Positions 9,365-20,237 of a DNA stretch of 64,000 nucleotides are shown piece by piece (within the stretch, counting starts at the first letter, position 1; each line of letters starts with the position of its first letter). The position numbers were made by a program, and so were the translations under genes. The notes below the pieces were generated by a model. That model searched no databases. It saw only the letters and a program-made list of their open reading frames with translations, and was not told the DNA's origin. This stretch comes from Gammaproteobacteria bacterium (GTDB taxonomy: Bacteria > Pseudomonadota > Gammaproteobacteria > DSM-16500): the NCBI GenBank assembly GCA_031291175.1, contig JARLJO010000049.1, positions 124,001 through 188,000 on the forward strand, in the 5' to 3' direction.

Positions 9365-10228
9365 TTAAACGACCGCAGCACCCGCCACAATTTCTGTGAG
9401 CTCTTGGGTAATGGATGCTTGGCGCGCTTTATTATAAATCAACTGTAAATCTGAAATTAATTCAGCCGCATTATCCGTTGCGCTCTTCATTGCAACCATA
9501 CGTGAAGCTTGTTCGCTCGCAATATTTTCAATCACACCACGATAAACTTGCGATTCGATATAGCGTGTTAGCAATTTTTCCAATAATTCTTTCGCGTTAT
9601 CAGGCTCGTAAAGATAGTCCCAATAATGTTGTAACTTCGTTTCTTCTGACGGCACTATCGGCAAAAGTTGCTGCACGGTAGGCTCTTGTGTCATGGTGTT
9701 AACGAAATTATTTGAGCACAAGTACAAAGCATCGATACGGCCTTCTAAAAATGCATCGAGCATCACTTTAACGACACCAATGATATCCGTCACTTTAGGA
9801 GCATCGCCCAGGTGGCTCACATGGCCTAAAACCAAGCCGCCCATGCGCTTAAAAAATGCGCCCGCTTTGCTGCCGATAAGACTCAAGGCAATTTCAGCGC
9901 CCTGGCCTTTCCATTCTTTAATGCTGTGAATTGTTGCCTTTAGCAAGTTGGCATTCAAACCGCCGCATAAACCGCGATCGGTTGTCACAACAATATAACC
10001 TACTCTTTTAATTTCACGTGTTTGCAAGTAGGGATGCGGATATTCAGGATGCGATCTTGCCACGTGCCCAATAACACCCAACATTTTTTTGGCGTAGGGT
10101 TTCGCTTGCAGCATACGCTCTTGCGCTTTACGCATTTTGCTTGCCGCAACCATTTCCATCGCACGAGTTATCTTCTGTGTATTCTTAATACTTTGAATTT
10201 TCGTGCGAACTTCTTTCGCTATTGCCAT
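9365..10228 (-). CDS. atpG: ATP synthase F1 gamma subunit
   Basis: 287 residues, as in E. coli. N-terminal coiled-coil helix ([30 protein letters not shown]-like), central [14 protein letters not shown], and C-terminal helix [16 protein letters not shown]-type (here [25 protein letters not shown]). It is the rotating central shaft that transmits c-ring rotation to the beta sites. It lies 16 bases downstream of atpA. Confidence 0.98.
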   Translation of the reverse strand: MAIAKEVRTKIQSIKNTQKITRAMEMVAASKMRKAQERMLQAKPYAKKMLGVIGHVARSHPEYPHPYLQTREIKRVGYIVVTTDRGLCGGLNANLLKATIHSIKEWKGQGAEIALSLIGSKAGAFFKRMGGLVLGHVSHLGDAPKVTDIIGVVKVMLDAFLEGRIDALYLCSNNFVNTMTQEPTVQQLLPIVPSEETKLQHYWDYLYEPDNAKELLEKLLTRYIESQVYRGVIENIASEQASRMVAMKSATDNAAELISDLQLIYNKARQASITQELTEIVAGAAVV

Positions 10229-10244
10229 ACGCTTCTACCCTTCT

Positions 10245-11795
10245 TTACCACGCGTGAGTTTTTTTGAAGGACTCAACCGCCGCTTTCAATGCTTTGACAA
10301 TTTCATCATTGTAATCGCCAGTCTTGTTAATCTTCTCAAGAAGATCAGGACTGCTATTGCGAATTTCCACTAATAAACCGTGATCAAATTCAGCAATCTT
10401 TGACAATGGCACATCGTCTAACAAACCTTGATCAACAGCAAATAACGTCACAGCCATTTCAGCAACAGAAAGCGGTGAATATTGCTTTTGCTTCATCACT
10501 TCCATAATACGCTGGCCGCGCTCTAATTGTTTGCGGGTTGCTTCGTCAAGATCGGATGCAAATTGGGAGAATGCCGCCAATTCACGATATTGCGCTAATG
10601 CTAAACGCACACCACCACCGAGCTTTTTGATGATCTTGGTTTGTGCCGCACCACCTACACGTGATACAGATAGACCGGCGTTAATAGCTGGGCGAATACC
10701 GGAGTTAAACAAGTCACTTTCCAAGAAAATCTGACCGTCGGTAATCGAGATTACGTTAGTGGAAACAAACGCGGATACGTCACCGGCTTGTGTTTCGATG
10801 ACAGGCAATGCGGTTAATGAACCGGTTTTGCCCTTCACTCTGCCATTTGTCATTTTTTCTACGTATTCTGCGTTGACGCGCGCTGCTCTTTCTAACAAAC
10901 GTGAATGCAGGTAGAAAATATCCCCAGGATACGCTTCACGACCTGGCGGACGACGTAATAAGAGTGATACTTGACGATATGCCCAAGCTTGCTTGGTTAA
11001 ATCATCATAAACAATCAATGCATCTTCACCGTTGTCACGGAAATATTCACCCATTGCGCAACCAGCGTAAGGAGCAATAAATTGTAATGCTGCCGCTTCT
11101 GCAGCGGATGCCACAACAACAATGGTGTGAGCCAATGCGCCGTTGTCTTCTAATTTACGAACAACTGAAGCAACAGATGAAGCTTTTTGACCGATAGCAA
11201 CATAAATACATTTCACGCCGGTATGACGCTGATTGATGATCGTATCAATAGCGATCGCGGTTTTACCGGTTTGTCTGTCGCCGATAATCAACTCACGTTG
11301 ACCACGACCGATTGGTACCATTGAGTCAATTGCTTTTAAGCCAGTTTGCATTGGCTGAGAAACAGGCTGTCTGAAAATAACGCCGGGCGCCACTTTTTCA
11401 ACTGGGGAGAAAAATTCTGTGTTGATTGGGCCTTTGCCGTCAATCGGATTACCTAAAGCATCCACAACGCGGCCTAGCAAAGCTTCGCCCACTGGCACTT
11501 CTAAAATGCGACCAGTACATTTAACGACTTGACCTTCTGCCAATCCGTCTGTTCTACCGAGCACAACTGCACCCACGGAATCACGCTCCAAGTTCAAAGC
11601 CATACCATAAGTATTGCCTACGAACTCTAACATTTCACCTTGCATAACATCCGCAAGACCGTGAATACGCACAATGCCATCTTTTAGACTGACAATCGTG
11701 CCTTCGGTTCTGGCCTGGGCTGAGATATCAAATTTTTCGATGCGTTGTTTAATCAACTCACTGATTTCAGATGGACTTAATTGCGTCTGTTGCAT
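10245..11795 (-). CDS. atpA: ATP synthase F1 alpha subunit
   Basis: 516 residues, near the usual 513. P-loop GDRQTGKT at 172-179, Walker [13 protein letters not shown], the alpha signature [17 protein letters not shown], and the arginine finger in that segment. It forms the non-catalytic nucleotide sites alternating with beta. It lies 24 bases after atpH and 16 before atpG. Confidence 0.99.
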   Translation of the reverse strand: MQQTQLSPSEISELIKQRIEKFDISAQARTEGTIVSLKDGIVRIHGLADVMQGEMLEFVGNTYGMALNLERDSVGAVVLGRTDGLAEGQVVKCTGRILEVPVGEALLGRVVDALGNPIDGKGPINTEFFSPVEKVAPGVIFRQPVSQPMQTGLKAIDSMVPIGRGQRELIIGDRQTGKTAIAIDTIINQRHTGVKCIYVAIGQKASSVASVVRKLEDNGALAHTIVVVASAAEAAALQFIAPYAGCAMGEYFRDNGEDALIVYDDLTKQAWAYRQVSLLLRRPPGREAYPGDIFYLHSRLLERAARVNAEYVEKMTNGRVKGKTGSLTALPVIETQAGDVSAFVSTNVISITDGQIFLESDLFNSGIRPAINAGLSVSRVGGAAQTKIIKKLGGGVRLALAQYRELAAFSQFASDLDEATRKQLERGQRIMEVMKQKQYSPLSVAEMAVTLFAVDQGLLDDVPLSKIAEFDHGLLVEIRNSSPDLLEKINKTGDYNDEIVKALKAAVESFKKTHAW

Positions 11796-11819
11796 ATGTC
11801 TTTACCTTAAAGAGATTCT

Positions 11820-12359
11820 CTAAATAAATTCATTCAATCGGTTTAACTTGCCGCGAATGGAACCGTCAATCACTGTATCACCTGCACGTATAAGTACACC
11901 GCCTAGCAGGGCTGGATCTATTTCGCATTGCAGTTCAACTTGACGCTGCAAGCGTTTGGTTAGCGCTGTAACCAATTTTTGTTTGTAAGCTTCTTCTAAG
12001 GGAGCAGCAGACTGTACTTCAACAATCATTGTTTTTTCCTGTGCTGCGCGCGCTTCTTTAAACAATGCCGCAATATCAGGCAACACAGATAAACGGTTAT
12101 TCTCAGCTAATAGACGGATGAAATTAGTCATTTCCGCATCAAGATATGACGCAAGTATATCGCAGTAAAAATCACCTAGCTGATCCGTAGTCACACCTGG
12201 AGAAGCCAATAAAACCGTGACCCTTGGGTCTATCGTTAAATTGGCCGCCGCTAACAACATCGCTTCCCATGCGGGCAAAGCTTTTTTTGCCAATGCATAT
12301 TCAAATGCTGCGGCAACATAAGGTCTTGCTATCGTTGTCATTTTTCCGCTATTCATCAT
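11820..12359 (-). CDS. atpH: ATP synthase F1 delta subunit
   Basis: 179 residues. The N-terminal [12 protein letters not shown] helix and C-terminal [28 protein letters not shown] are diagnostic of delta/OSCP, the clamp that ties the peripheral stalk to the top of F1. The first ATG overlaps the atpF stop by four bases (ATGA), a sign of translational coupling. An ATG 18 bases downstream (MTTIARPYV) aligns better with homologues and may be the true start. Confidence 0.97.
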   Translation of the reverse strand: MMNSGKMTTIARPYVAAAFEYALAKKALPAWEAMLLAAANLTIDPRVTVLLASPGVTTDQLGDFYCDILASYLDAEMTNFIRLLAENNRLSVLPDIAALFKEARAAQEKTMIVEVQSAAPLEEAYKQKLVTALTKRLQRQVELQCEIDPALLGGVLIRAGDTVIDGSIRGKLNRLNEFI

Positions 12360-12826
12360 ATCTCTGCTACGAATTCGTCTAATAAAGCCGCGTTAGTCAC
12401 CGGATCTAAGTTACGTGAAATAATTTTTTCGGCGCCAGCAATCGCTAAAGACGCTAAGTGTTTACGTAGCGTTTCGCGAGTGCGGCTAACTTCACGAGCA
12501 AATTCTTCATTCGCTTGATCTAAGATGCGTTGGCCTTCAGTGCGGGCGTTGGCTTTTGCTTCATCGACAATCTGTACCGCACGCTTGTGCGATTGATCAA
12601 CGATTTGAGCAGCATCCAGCTTCGCTTCGCGAATGATGGCTAATGCCTTATGTTCAGCAAGCTCCAATTCACGCTTACTGCGATCAGCCGCTTCTAAGCC
12701 AGCAGCAATCTTTTTTTCGCGCTCTTGCATAGCCTTTGTGATCGGTGGCCACACATATTTCATGGTGAACCAGACCAAAATCAAAAAGGTGATTAGCTGG
12801 CCTAATAAGGTTGCATTAATATCCAT
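12356..12826 (-). CDS. atpF: ATP synthase F0 b subunit
   Basis: 156 residues, as in E. coli. One N-terminal membrane helix ([26 protein letters not shown]) is followed by a long charged dimerising coiled coil ([20 protein letters not shown] onward). It forms the peripheral stalk. The start [10 protein letters not shown] matches the conserved gammaproteobacterial N-terminus. Confidence 0.98.
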   Translation of the reverse strand: MDINATLLGQLITFLILVWFTMKYVWPPITKAMQEREKKIAAGLEAADRSKRELELAEHKALAIIREAKLDAAQIVDQSHKRAVQIVDEAKANARTEGQRILDQANEEFAREVSRTRETLRKHLASLAIAGAEKIISRNLDPVTNAALLDEFVAEI

Positions 12827-12865
12827 CCCACATCCTCTTTTATGCTTTAACTAATTAGCTTTAAC

Positions 12866-13989
<1,124 letters not shown>

Positions 13990-14000
13990 TTAGCCTCCCC

Positions 14001-14384
14001 TTATTCCTGTGACATTGTTATAAAAGACACAACCCAAAAAGCCATGATGGCTGTAACATAGCCACCTAACACGGATATTACTTTAACCGGTAAAAACTTC
14101 ACGATTAAGACAAACAATATTGCGCTAAGCACGAGCTTAGTCACTTCGCCTAGCAAAAATGCAGTTAAAAACTGCTTTGCTGCTCTCGCTGTAGTGCGTT
14201 CAAAAACACGCCAAACAAACAGAAAATTCGGTAAGCAGTAGGCTAATCCACCTAACAGAGCGGACACGCCGCTTTGCAAGCCTTGTAGCAAAAATAAAAT
14301 CACGGATAAAACAACAATCACAGCAAACTGCCATAAAACCATTTTTATTGCGTCTGTTCTTATTGACTGACCTGGTGCTGGCAT
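14001..14384 (-). CDS. atpI: ATP synthase accessory protein I
   Basis: 127 residues from MPAPGQSIR (start 14384), with four hydrophobic segments and the pattern of the AtpI/UncI family, an assembly factor for the c-ring. An in-frame ATG at 14411 adds nine residues, but it lies only about ten bases after the predicted transcription start. The downstream ATG is preceded by AGGAAC and is preferred. First gene of the atp operon, 11 bases before atpB. Confidence 0.88.
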   Translation of the reverse strand: MPAPGQSIRTDAIKMVLWQFAVIVVLSVILFLLQGLQSGVSALLGGLAYCLPNFLFVWRVFERTTARAAKQFLTAFLLGEVTKLVLSAILFVLIVKFLPVKVISVLGGYVTAIMAFWVVSFITMSQE

Positions 14385-14427
14385 GTGATTTTCGTTCCTG
14401 AAAAATCTCATCCGGAAAGTTGCGCCG

Positions 14428-14456
14428 AGTATAATGATTTTTTATCGGTACTGCAA
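14428..14456 (-). promoter_or_regulatory. Sigma70-type promoter of the atp operon
   Basis: On the minus strand TTGCAG (14451-14456), a 17-base spacer, and TATACT (14428-14433). Transcription should start near 14421, about 37 bases before the preferred atpI start. It is one of the best-matching promoters in the window. Confidence 0.7.
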
Positions 14457-14666
14457 TGCGGGAAAGGGCTTAAATGGATGAGTTTTTTCAGGTTAGGTGA
14501 GATTAACGGCCGATTGAGGTCAAAAATAAAACAATTTTCTTGTCTATTAGAATGTAAAGGCTTGGATTTTATTTTCAGAGGATGGTTCTCTCATCATCTC
14601 AGAGAATAGAGACAGGTAGGTTACGGCGGGGATTTTGGGTTCGTATGAGTTGAGTGAATGTTCCGT

Positions 14667-14990
14667 GATTTAGCAGGGGTTCGCGGACACGACCCCCACA
14701 AAAAGCGTGGGGGTCTTAGTCCGTGCTACTTATCTTGGTGCTACATCGAGGTTCTTTATAAAGGCTCTTTTCGCTTCCACGAAGTGGAAGTGAATATAAA
14801 AAACGGGGTGGCAGGGTAGGTTTGCTTTTTACGCGCGCAGCCTACTGGCGAGCACGAAAAAAGTAAACCTACCATGACAGGACCCCAGTCGATTTAAAAG
14901 AGCTCATTTCGATATCAGTGTAGTTTCGAAATAGGTCCCCGCCTTCGCGGGGATGACTTAAATTTACATAGATTTGCCGGAGGGTAGTGC
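14667..14990 (+). repeat. Composite intergenic repeat block between parB and atpI
   Basis: It fills the gap between the atp promoter and the parB stop. In order: the CCCCCAC hairpin module (14667-14728, the uninterrupted homologue of the IS target), a diverged 20-bp unit (14724-14758), CGCTTCCACGAAGTGGAAGTG (14771-14791), the large hairpin module (about 14808-14895) and a tail module with CCCCGCCTTCGCGGGG (14937-14952). It has the same module order as 7121-7370. No gene is seen. Confidence 0.8.
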
Positions 14991-15002
14991 TTTATTCAAG
15001 AA

Positions 15003-15878
15003 CTATTGGAACATCTCCATCAACGCATCCAGCTCTGTCAAATTATTATACTTAATTACCAGTTTACCCTTGCCTTTTGCATTGCACTGAATCGCTACCG
15101 GCAACCGCAAACGATGGGTCAAGTCTTGCTCAATACGTTTCAAGTCAGGGTCAACAGGTTTAGTCGCCGCCTGCATTAAGCTCGCGGGAATCTGCAATTT
15201 ACGCACCAGTTCTTCCGTTTCACGCACAGATAAACCCTTTGCAATGATGGTCTCTGCTGTTTCAAGTTGCAGGGCTTCTGTCAGGGTCAATAAAGCTCGC
15301 GCATGCCCCATCTCAATAGCGCCCTCTTCAACCATGGTCTTCACTTCTTCGTTTAAAGCCAGTAACCGCAGCAAGTTGGTCACTGTTGCGCGCGACTTAC
15401 CAACAGCATCGGCAACCTGCTGATGCGTCATGGAAAACTCTTCCATTAACCGTTGTAACGCGATGGATTCTTCGATTGGGTTTAAGCTTTCGCGTTGAAT
15501 ATTTTCGATTAACGCAATAGCAATCGCTGCGCTGTCTGGAATATCACGCACTAACGCGGGCACTTCTGTTAATCCGGCAAGTTGCGCGGCGCGCCACCGT
15601 CTTTCACCCGCGACAATTTCATAGCCGCCGCCTAACAAATGACGGACGACTATCGGTTGAATAATACCTTGTGCACGAATGGAGTTTGCAAGATCTTGTA
15701 ATGCTTCAGGGTCCATGCCGCGACGCGGTTGGTACTTACCGCGCTGAATCACATTAACCGATAATTGGGTTAACGTATCTTTCGATTGCGAGCTTTCGCT
15801 GTGAGACTCAGCGGTGTTTGAGTAAGAACCCACCAATAAGGCATCTAATGATTTACCGAGTCCGCGTTTTTTCACCAT
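15003..15878 (-). CDS. parB: Chromosome-partitioning protein ParB (Spo0J family)
   Basis: 291 residues from MVKKRGLGKSLDALL (start 15878, AAGGAT upstream); a longer frame to 15923 is unlikely. It has the N-terminal ParA-contact peptide, the CTPase/ParB domain (YQPRRGMDPEALQDLANSIRAQGIIQPIVVR, GERRWRAAQLAG, IENIQRESLNPIEE), a helix-turn-helix (QVADAVGKSRATVTNLLRLL) that reads parS, and a C-terminal dimer domain. It loads on parS and spreads as a clamp to organise the origin region. ParA is normally encoded just upstream, but here the upstream neighbour is divergent thpR and no parA is in the window. Confidence 0.96.
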   Translation of the reverse strand: MVKKRGLGKSLDALLVGSYSNTAESHSESSQSKDTLTQLSVNVIQRGKYQPRRGMDPEALQDLANSIRAQGIIQPIVVRHLLGGGYEIVAGERRWRAAQLAGLTEVPALVRDIPDSAAIAIALIENIQRESLNPIEESIALQRLMEEFSMTHQQVADAVGKSRATVTNLLRLLALNEEVKTMVEEGAIEMGHARALLTLTEALQLETAETIIAKGLSVRETEELVRKLQIPASLMQAATKPVDPDLKRIEQDLTHRLRLPVAIQCNAKGKGKLVIKYNNLTELDALMEMFQ

Positions 15879-15963
15879 AATGAAATCCTTGAGGGCGCAA
15901 ATAGTTTCTGCCATCTTAATCAATATACGCTCTAATCGCTAGGGTCAGATGAAAGGAATTCAT

Positions 15964-16521
15964 ATGAGAGCATTTTTTGCGATAAATATACCCGATAAAA
16001 CCAAGGCCGCCGTCAGCGAGATCCAATCGCATCTCAAAAACACCTGTCCTCCACACACATTACGCTGGGTGAAACCACAAAGTTTTCACATTACTCTGCA
16101 ATTTATACAAGACTTGGAGTTAGCAACACTCGCCTCTTTATTAGAAAAAGTGAGAGAGGTCTTAAAACCCATTCCTCCATTTCATCTAACATTGGGCCCT
16201 CTTGAACTTTTCCCGACACTGCGTCGCCCTAAATTAATTTCGCTTGCAACAGAGCCTCATGATTTATTAGCCTCGCTCTCGGATGCGATTGGTGAAGCGA
16301 TGGAATGCAGCGAGATAAGCGTTCAGGCGCGCCCTTTTCGCGGACACCTGACCTTAGGCCATTTTACTTTTAACACCAAAAAACATCCTTTTATCTTGCC
16401 TGAAATCGCGCTGTTGCCGCAGCCCATGATGGAGGTGAATGAGATCATTTTATTTCATAGCCAGCCTAATAACGATGGTTCGCGCTACCACCCCCTTGAG
16501 GTGATTCAGCTCATTCAGTAG
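15964..16521 (+). CDS. thpR: RNA 2',3'-cyclic phosphodiesterase / 2'-5' RNA ligase family
   Basis: 185 residues from the ATG at 15964, which has AAGGAA five bases upstream; an ATG 15 bases earlier is less likely. The two HxTx motifs of the 2H phosphoesterase family are present: HITL at about residue 42 and HLTL at about residue 126. RAFFAI at the start is typical of ThpR. Known members hydrolyse 2',3'-cyclic phosphate RNA ends. It is divergent from parB with 85 bases between the starts. Confidence 0.92.
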   Translation: MRAFFAINIPDKTKAAVSEIQSHLKNTCPPHTLRWVKPQSFHITLQFIQDLELATLASLLEKVREVLKPIPPFHLTLGPLELFPTLRRPKLISLATEPHDLLASLSDAIGEAMECSEISVQARPFRGHLTLGHFTFNTKKHPFILPEIALLPQPMMEVNEIILFHSQPNNDGSRYHPLEVIQLIQ

Positions 16522-16695
16522 TTTTGGCTGCGCCTCTACTATTTCTCCTTTGTCGCACGATAGACAAGGTAGTATGACAAAAACTGAAAAAGGGTGAACG
16601 CGCGAAAGACAATGCTTGCAAAAAAGAAACAGCGAATTTTGTAAAATTCCATGATAATATTCAGTCAATTATTTTACACTGACAATCTGACAACC

Positions 16696-18084
16696 ATGAA
16701 TAATCAAGAAATATTTCACGTTATCAAAGACCCAGTCCATGGGACCATGCAATTTACCACCACCGAAGATAACTGGATTAAACCTTTTATCGACAGCCCT
16801 AATTTTCAGCGCTTACGGCATGTCAAACAACTCGGCATGGGTGATTATATTTTCCCAGGCGCGGTACACACTCGCTTTAATCATTGTATCGGTTGTTGTT
16901 ATGTGGCCAGTCAGATTGCGCACAAAATTGGTCTCTCAGAAGAAGAGCGTCAGCTGGTTATCATCGCCTGTCTATTACACGATATTGGTCATGGCCCTTT
17001 TTCTCACGCCTTTGAAGATATTTTTCATCGCAAATTAATTCGACATGAAGCCTGGACGCCATTCTTTTTGGCTGAATACAGCACACCTGAGTTTTTTGCG
17101 GCCTACAACAAACGTAACCCACGCCATCACATGACCGAAGAAAAGTTTTTGCTGATCGAAGAAATGATCATGCATAAATCTGCTACTAAAACCGTGATTG
17201 CCGATATTGTCTCCTCTCAACTGGATTCTGACAGGCTGGATTACTTATTAAGAGACAGCCACTTTTGTGGCGTGACTTATGGCGAATTTGATTTTCGCTG
17301 GATGTTAAACTGCATGGTGATTTTAGATTCCAAACACGGCGAACGTTTAGGAATAACCCATAAAGGGGTGGGCGTTGTTGAGCACTATTTAATGGCGCGT
17401 CGTTTAATGACGCGTAACATTTATCACTATCAGAAAAAACTCGCGCTGGAATATTTCCTCATTAAACTGTTGGTCAACCTTGCCGATAGCCTTGAAGATT
17501 ATGCGCCTTTTGCAGAAATTAAGCCCACGCGGCTAGGCAAGTTCTTATTGAACGCCAATACGTTTAATCAAAAAATCAAATCCGCAAAAAATACCGAAAA
17601 GCATAAGCAAGACTTTCTGGAACAGAATTATGCTAATTACAAAGAATTAAGTGACTATGATGTTTTTACCGTAGTGAAACAGCTGGCGGCATTAAACGAC
17701 AGTCATGCCGCATCGCAATTGGCTAAGCGCATTCAATTTCGTCATTTGCCGAAAAATATTCGTCTGGACAATATTGATCTGAAAGTGGCAGAACAACTGC
17801 TTGCCGACTTCAAACGCACCCAGCATGATATTCAGGATTGGCAAATCAACATCATTAAAACACCTCACCAGTCTTACACTGTGGATGAAGATCCTATTCT
17901 GGTATTAAGCGAGCAACAAATTGTTAAACCGATTACGGAAATGTCTTTGATGATTAATGCGATCTCTGATAAATCGGAACATACGGCTTTCTTGTGTATT
18001 GATTCCGCCATTTTAGAGGATACGCGTATCGAACAGATTACAAAAAAACTCACCGAAAACGTGAGTACTCCGCTAGCTAGTTGA
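16696..18084 (+). CDS. HD-domain phosphohydrolase, SAMHD1-like dNTPase family
   Basis: 462 residues from the ATG at 16696. The HD signature is complete: HTRFNHCIG (His63), LLHDIGHGPFSHAFE (His95-Asp96) and a later Asp in SSQLDSDRLDYLLRDS. The opening DPVHGTMQF and FQRLRHVKQLG match the COG1078 family of bacterial HD proteins related to SAMHD1, whose characterised members cleave dNTPs to nucleosides and triphosphate. Substrate here is inferred from family. The ribosome-binding site is weak. It is not in an obvious operon. Confidence 0.88.
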   Translation: MNNQEIFHVIKDPVHGTMQFTTTEDNWIKPFIDSPNFQRLRHVKQLGMGDYIFPGAVHTRFNHCIGCCYVASQIAHKIGLSEEERQLVIIACLLHDIGHGPFSHAFEDIFHRKLIRHEAWTPFFLAEYSTPEFFAAYNKRNPRHHMTEEKFLLIEEMIMHKSATKTVIADIVSSQLDSDRLDYLLRDSHFCGVTYGEFDFRWMLNCMVILDSKHGERLGITHKGVGVVEHYLMARRLMTRNIYHYQKKLALEYFLIKLLVNLADSLEDYAPFAEIKPTRLGKFLLNANTFNQKIKSAKNTEKHKQDFLEQNYANYKELSDYDVFTVVKQLAALNDSHAASQLAKRIQFRHLPKNIRLDNIDLKVAEQLLADFKRTQHDIQDWQINIIKTPHQSYTVDEDPILVLSEQQIVKPITEMSLMINAISDKSEHTAFLCIDSAILEDTRIEQITKKLTENVSTPLAS

Positions 18085-18204
18085 TTCTTTGGTTAAAAAA
18101 ACCAGAGCGTGCATTAAGTTTAATCTTTATTTAAGCTTACGGTGCTATGTTAGCCCGATATCTTATTAGCCTAAGAATAGAATGCGCAATCGAGGAATTA
18201 CCCT

Positions 18205-18768
18205 ATGCTTCATTTAGATCGCCCTTTACTGGAAGAGAGTGATAAGGACAAAGACTCCTCCGATGAGGACTCAAATCGTCATAAATCTCACCGCCACCTT
18301 TTAACTCGCATTAGCGCACAAGGTGCATTTAACTATCTTGGCACGGCAGGCACCCCCACCCTATTTAAATCTCACAATGAGTCAATGGGTTATATCCCAC
18401 CGCACCCTGATTTGCCTGAAAGCAAAGGTGAGGCCGAGCCCGCCCCCCAACCCCCACAAAAAACAAAAAAAGAGGCGGTAGCGACGCCCAAAACAAAAGA
18501 AGCAAAGAAAATAAAAAAACTACGTAAAAAACAGCTCAAAGCACAGATGCGCAATCGAGAAGCGGCAACGGAATTATCTGGGCTAGAAAGCGATGCGGCA
18601 TTTGTTGCTCTATCGCCCTCACCTGAAGAAGACGAATCATCCAGCTCTTGCTGTTGGTCATTTTTTTCTAGAAAAAAAGCGCCTTCCAGAGAACAACAAC
18701 ACCCACGACATGGCGAGTTTGAAAATACACATGAAGCTGCAGCTTTTAGTAATCGCTCACCTGCGTAA
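18205..18768 (+). CDS. Small charged low-complexity protein, unknown function
   Basis: 187 residues with a strong GAGGAA ribosome-binding site. The first 30 residues are Asp/Ser/Lys-rich, the middle is Pro-rich, residues 86-116 are strongly basic (KKIKKLRKKQ at 101-110), and the C-terminal part is acidic-serine followed by CCWSFFSRKK at 149-158. There are no membrane segments or enzyme motifs. The basic run could be a nucleic-acid-binding or nuclear-import segment, and the Cys-Cys pair resembles lipid-modified membrane anchors of host proteins. Both are speculation. I do not recognise a family. It sits between the HD gene and glmU. Confidence 0.65.
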   Translation: MLHLDRPLLEESDKDKDSSDEDSNRHKSHRHLLTRISAQGAFNYLGTAGTPTLFKSHNESMGYIPPHPDLPESKGEAEPAPQPPQKTKKEAVATPKTKEAKKIKKLRKKQLKAQMRNREAATELSGLESDAAFVALSPSPEEDESSSSCCWSFFSRKKAPSREQQHPRHGEFENTHEAAAFSNRSPA

Positions 18769-18796
18769 ACATTGGCTGGGAGCCTCTGTCAGAATT

Positions 18797-18825
18797 TTTT
18801 GGTTTCTGCCAAACTAGTGTATAAT
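18797..18825 (+). promoter_or_regulatory. Promoter of glmU-glmS
   Basis: TATAAT at 18820-18825, 34 bases before the glmU start. The -35 is imperfect (TTTTGG with a 17-base spacer, or TTGGTT with 15). Confidence 0.5.
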
Positions 18826-18859
18826 TCTCTGCTTTATACACCATAATTTATAGCAGGTT

Positions 18860-20236
18860 ATGACACAAATGATGCTAAGCACTGTTATCCTCGCAGCCGG
18901 TCAAGGTAAGCGCATGCACTCTGACACACCCAAAGTCTTGCATCGCATCGCTGGCAAAGCCTTATTAGAACACGTAGTAAACACCGCCTCGCTTATCAAT
19001 AGCAACCCGCCCATTGTCATTTATGGACACGAAGGTGAGAAAGTTAAACAAATATTGGCGCAACTAAACGCCCAATGGGTGCAACAACCCGAACAATTGG
19101 GAACCGGCCATGCTTTATTGCAAGCACTACCCCATATTGCAGATGATCATCGCGTTTTAGTGCTTTATGGCGATGTCCCCCTCATTCAGGCCGACACTTT
19201 AAAAAAATTCATTCAGGCTACACCAGGCGACGCTCTTGGCATACTCACTGCACATTTTCCTGATCCAACCGGCCTTGGCCGCATCCTGCGTGATGAAAAA
19301 GGCAATATCACCAGCATCATTGAAGACAAAGACGCCGATGCAAACCAAAAGAACATTCACGAAATCAATTCGGGCATCTATCTCATTCCTGCTACGCTGT
19401 TAAAACGCTGGCTCCCGACTCTCAAAAATCAAAACGCACAAAAAGAATATTATTTAACTGATATTGTTGCCCTCGCTGCAACAGAGAATATCGCGATCCA
19501 CAGCACTGAACCTGCTACCTATGAAGAAGTACTTGGCATCAACGATCGTTTGCAACTGGCCAAACTGGAACGTTTCTATCAACATAAGATGGCTGAAAAA
19601 TTCATGCGCCAAGGCGTGACACTGCATGATCCTGCTCGTTTTGATGTGCGCGGCGAGCTATCAGTTGGTCGCGATACCAGCATTGATATCAATGTGATCT
19701 TTGAGGGGCATGTCAAAATTGGTAGTCATTGTATCATCGGCCCTCATTGCGTTTTGCGTAATGTCATTTTGGGTGATCGTGTAGAAATCAAAGCTAACAG
19801 CGTATTAGATGGGGCAGAAATTGCGGAAGATTGCATCGTGGGCCCGTTTGCTCGATTGCGTCCTGGCAGTATCTTGGCGCCCCGATCTCATGTCGGTAAT
19901 TTCGTTGAAATCAAAAACAGCGAAATTGGCACAGGCTCAAAAGTAAATCATTTAAGTTATGTTGGCGACAGCGAAGTTGGCAAAAATGTAAATATTGGCG
20001 CAGGCACTATTACTTGTAATTATGATGGCTTAAATAAAAATCGCACGATCATTGGCGACAATGCTTTTATCGGCTCAAACTCAAGCCTGATTGCGCCCAT
20101 TACGATTGGCGAAGGTGCCACCATTGGCGCGGGCTCCACCATCAGCCGTGATGCACAGCCACATCAATTAACCGTCGCTCGTTCACCGCAACGTAGCATT
20201 GCAAATTGGCAAAGACCCCAAAAAAAGGAAATTTAA
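18860..20236 (+). CDS. glmU: Bifunctional GlmU: GlcNAc-1-P uridylyltransferase / GlcN-1-P acetyltransferase
   Basis: 458 residues, normal length. The N-terminal pyrophosphorylase motif LAAGQGKRMHSDTPKVLH and the YGDVPLI segment bind UTP. From about residue 250 left-handed beta-helix hexapeptides form the acetyltransferase, including GPFARLRPGS, VGNFVEIKNS, NYDGLNKNRT and GSNSSLIAPI. It makes UDP-GlcNAc for peptidoglycan and LPS in the cytoplasm. glmS follows with one base between stop and start. Confidence 0.98.
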   Translation: MTQMMLSTVILAAGQGKRMHSDTPKVLHRIAGKALLEHVVNTASLINSNPPIVIYGHEGEKVKQILAQLNAQWVQQPEQLGTGHALLQALPHIADDHRVLVLYGDVPLIQADTLKKFIQATPGDALGILTAHFPDPTGLGRILRDEKGNITSIIEDKDADANQKNIHEINSGIYLIPATLLKRWLPTLKNQNAQKEYYLTDIVALAATENIAIHSTEPATYEEVLGINDRLQLAKLERFYQHKMAEKFMRQGVTLHDPARFDVRGELSVGRDTSIDINVIFEGHVKIGSHCIIGPHCVLRNVILGDRVEIKANSVLDGAEIAEDCIVGPFARLRPGSILAPRSHVGNFVEIKNSEIGTGSKVNHLSYVGDSEVGKNVNIGAGTITCNYDGLNKNRTIIGDNAFIGSNSSLIAPITIGEGATIGAGSTISRDAQPHQLTVARSPQRSIANWQRPQKKEI

Positions 20237-20237
20237 C

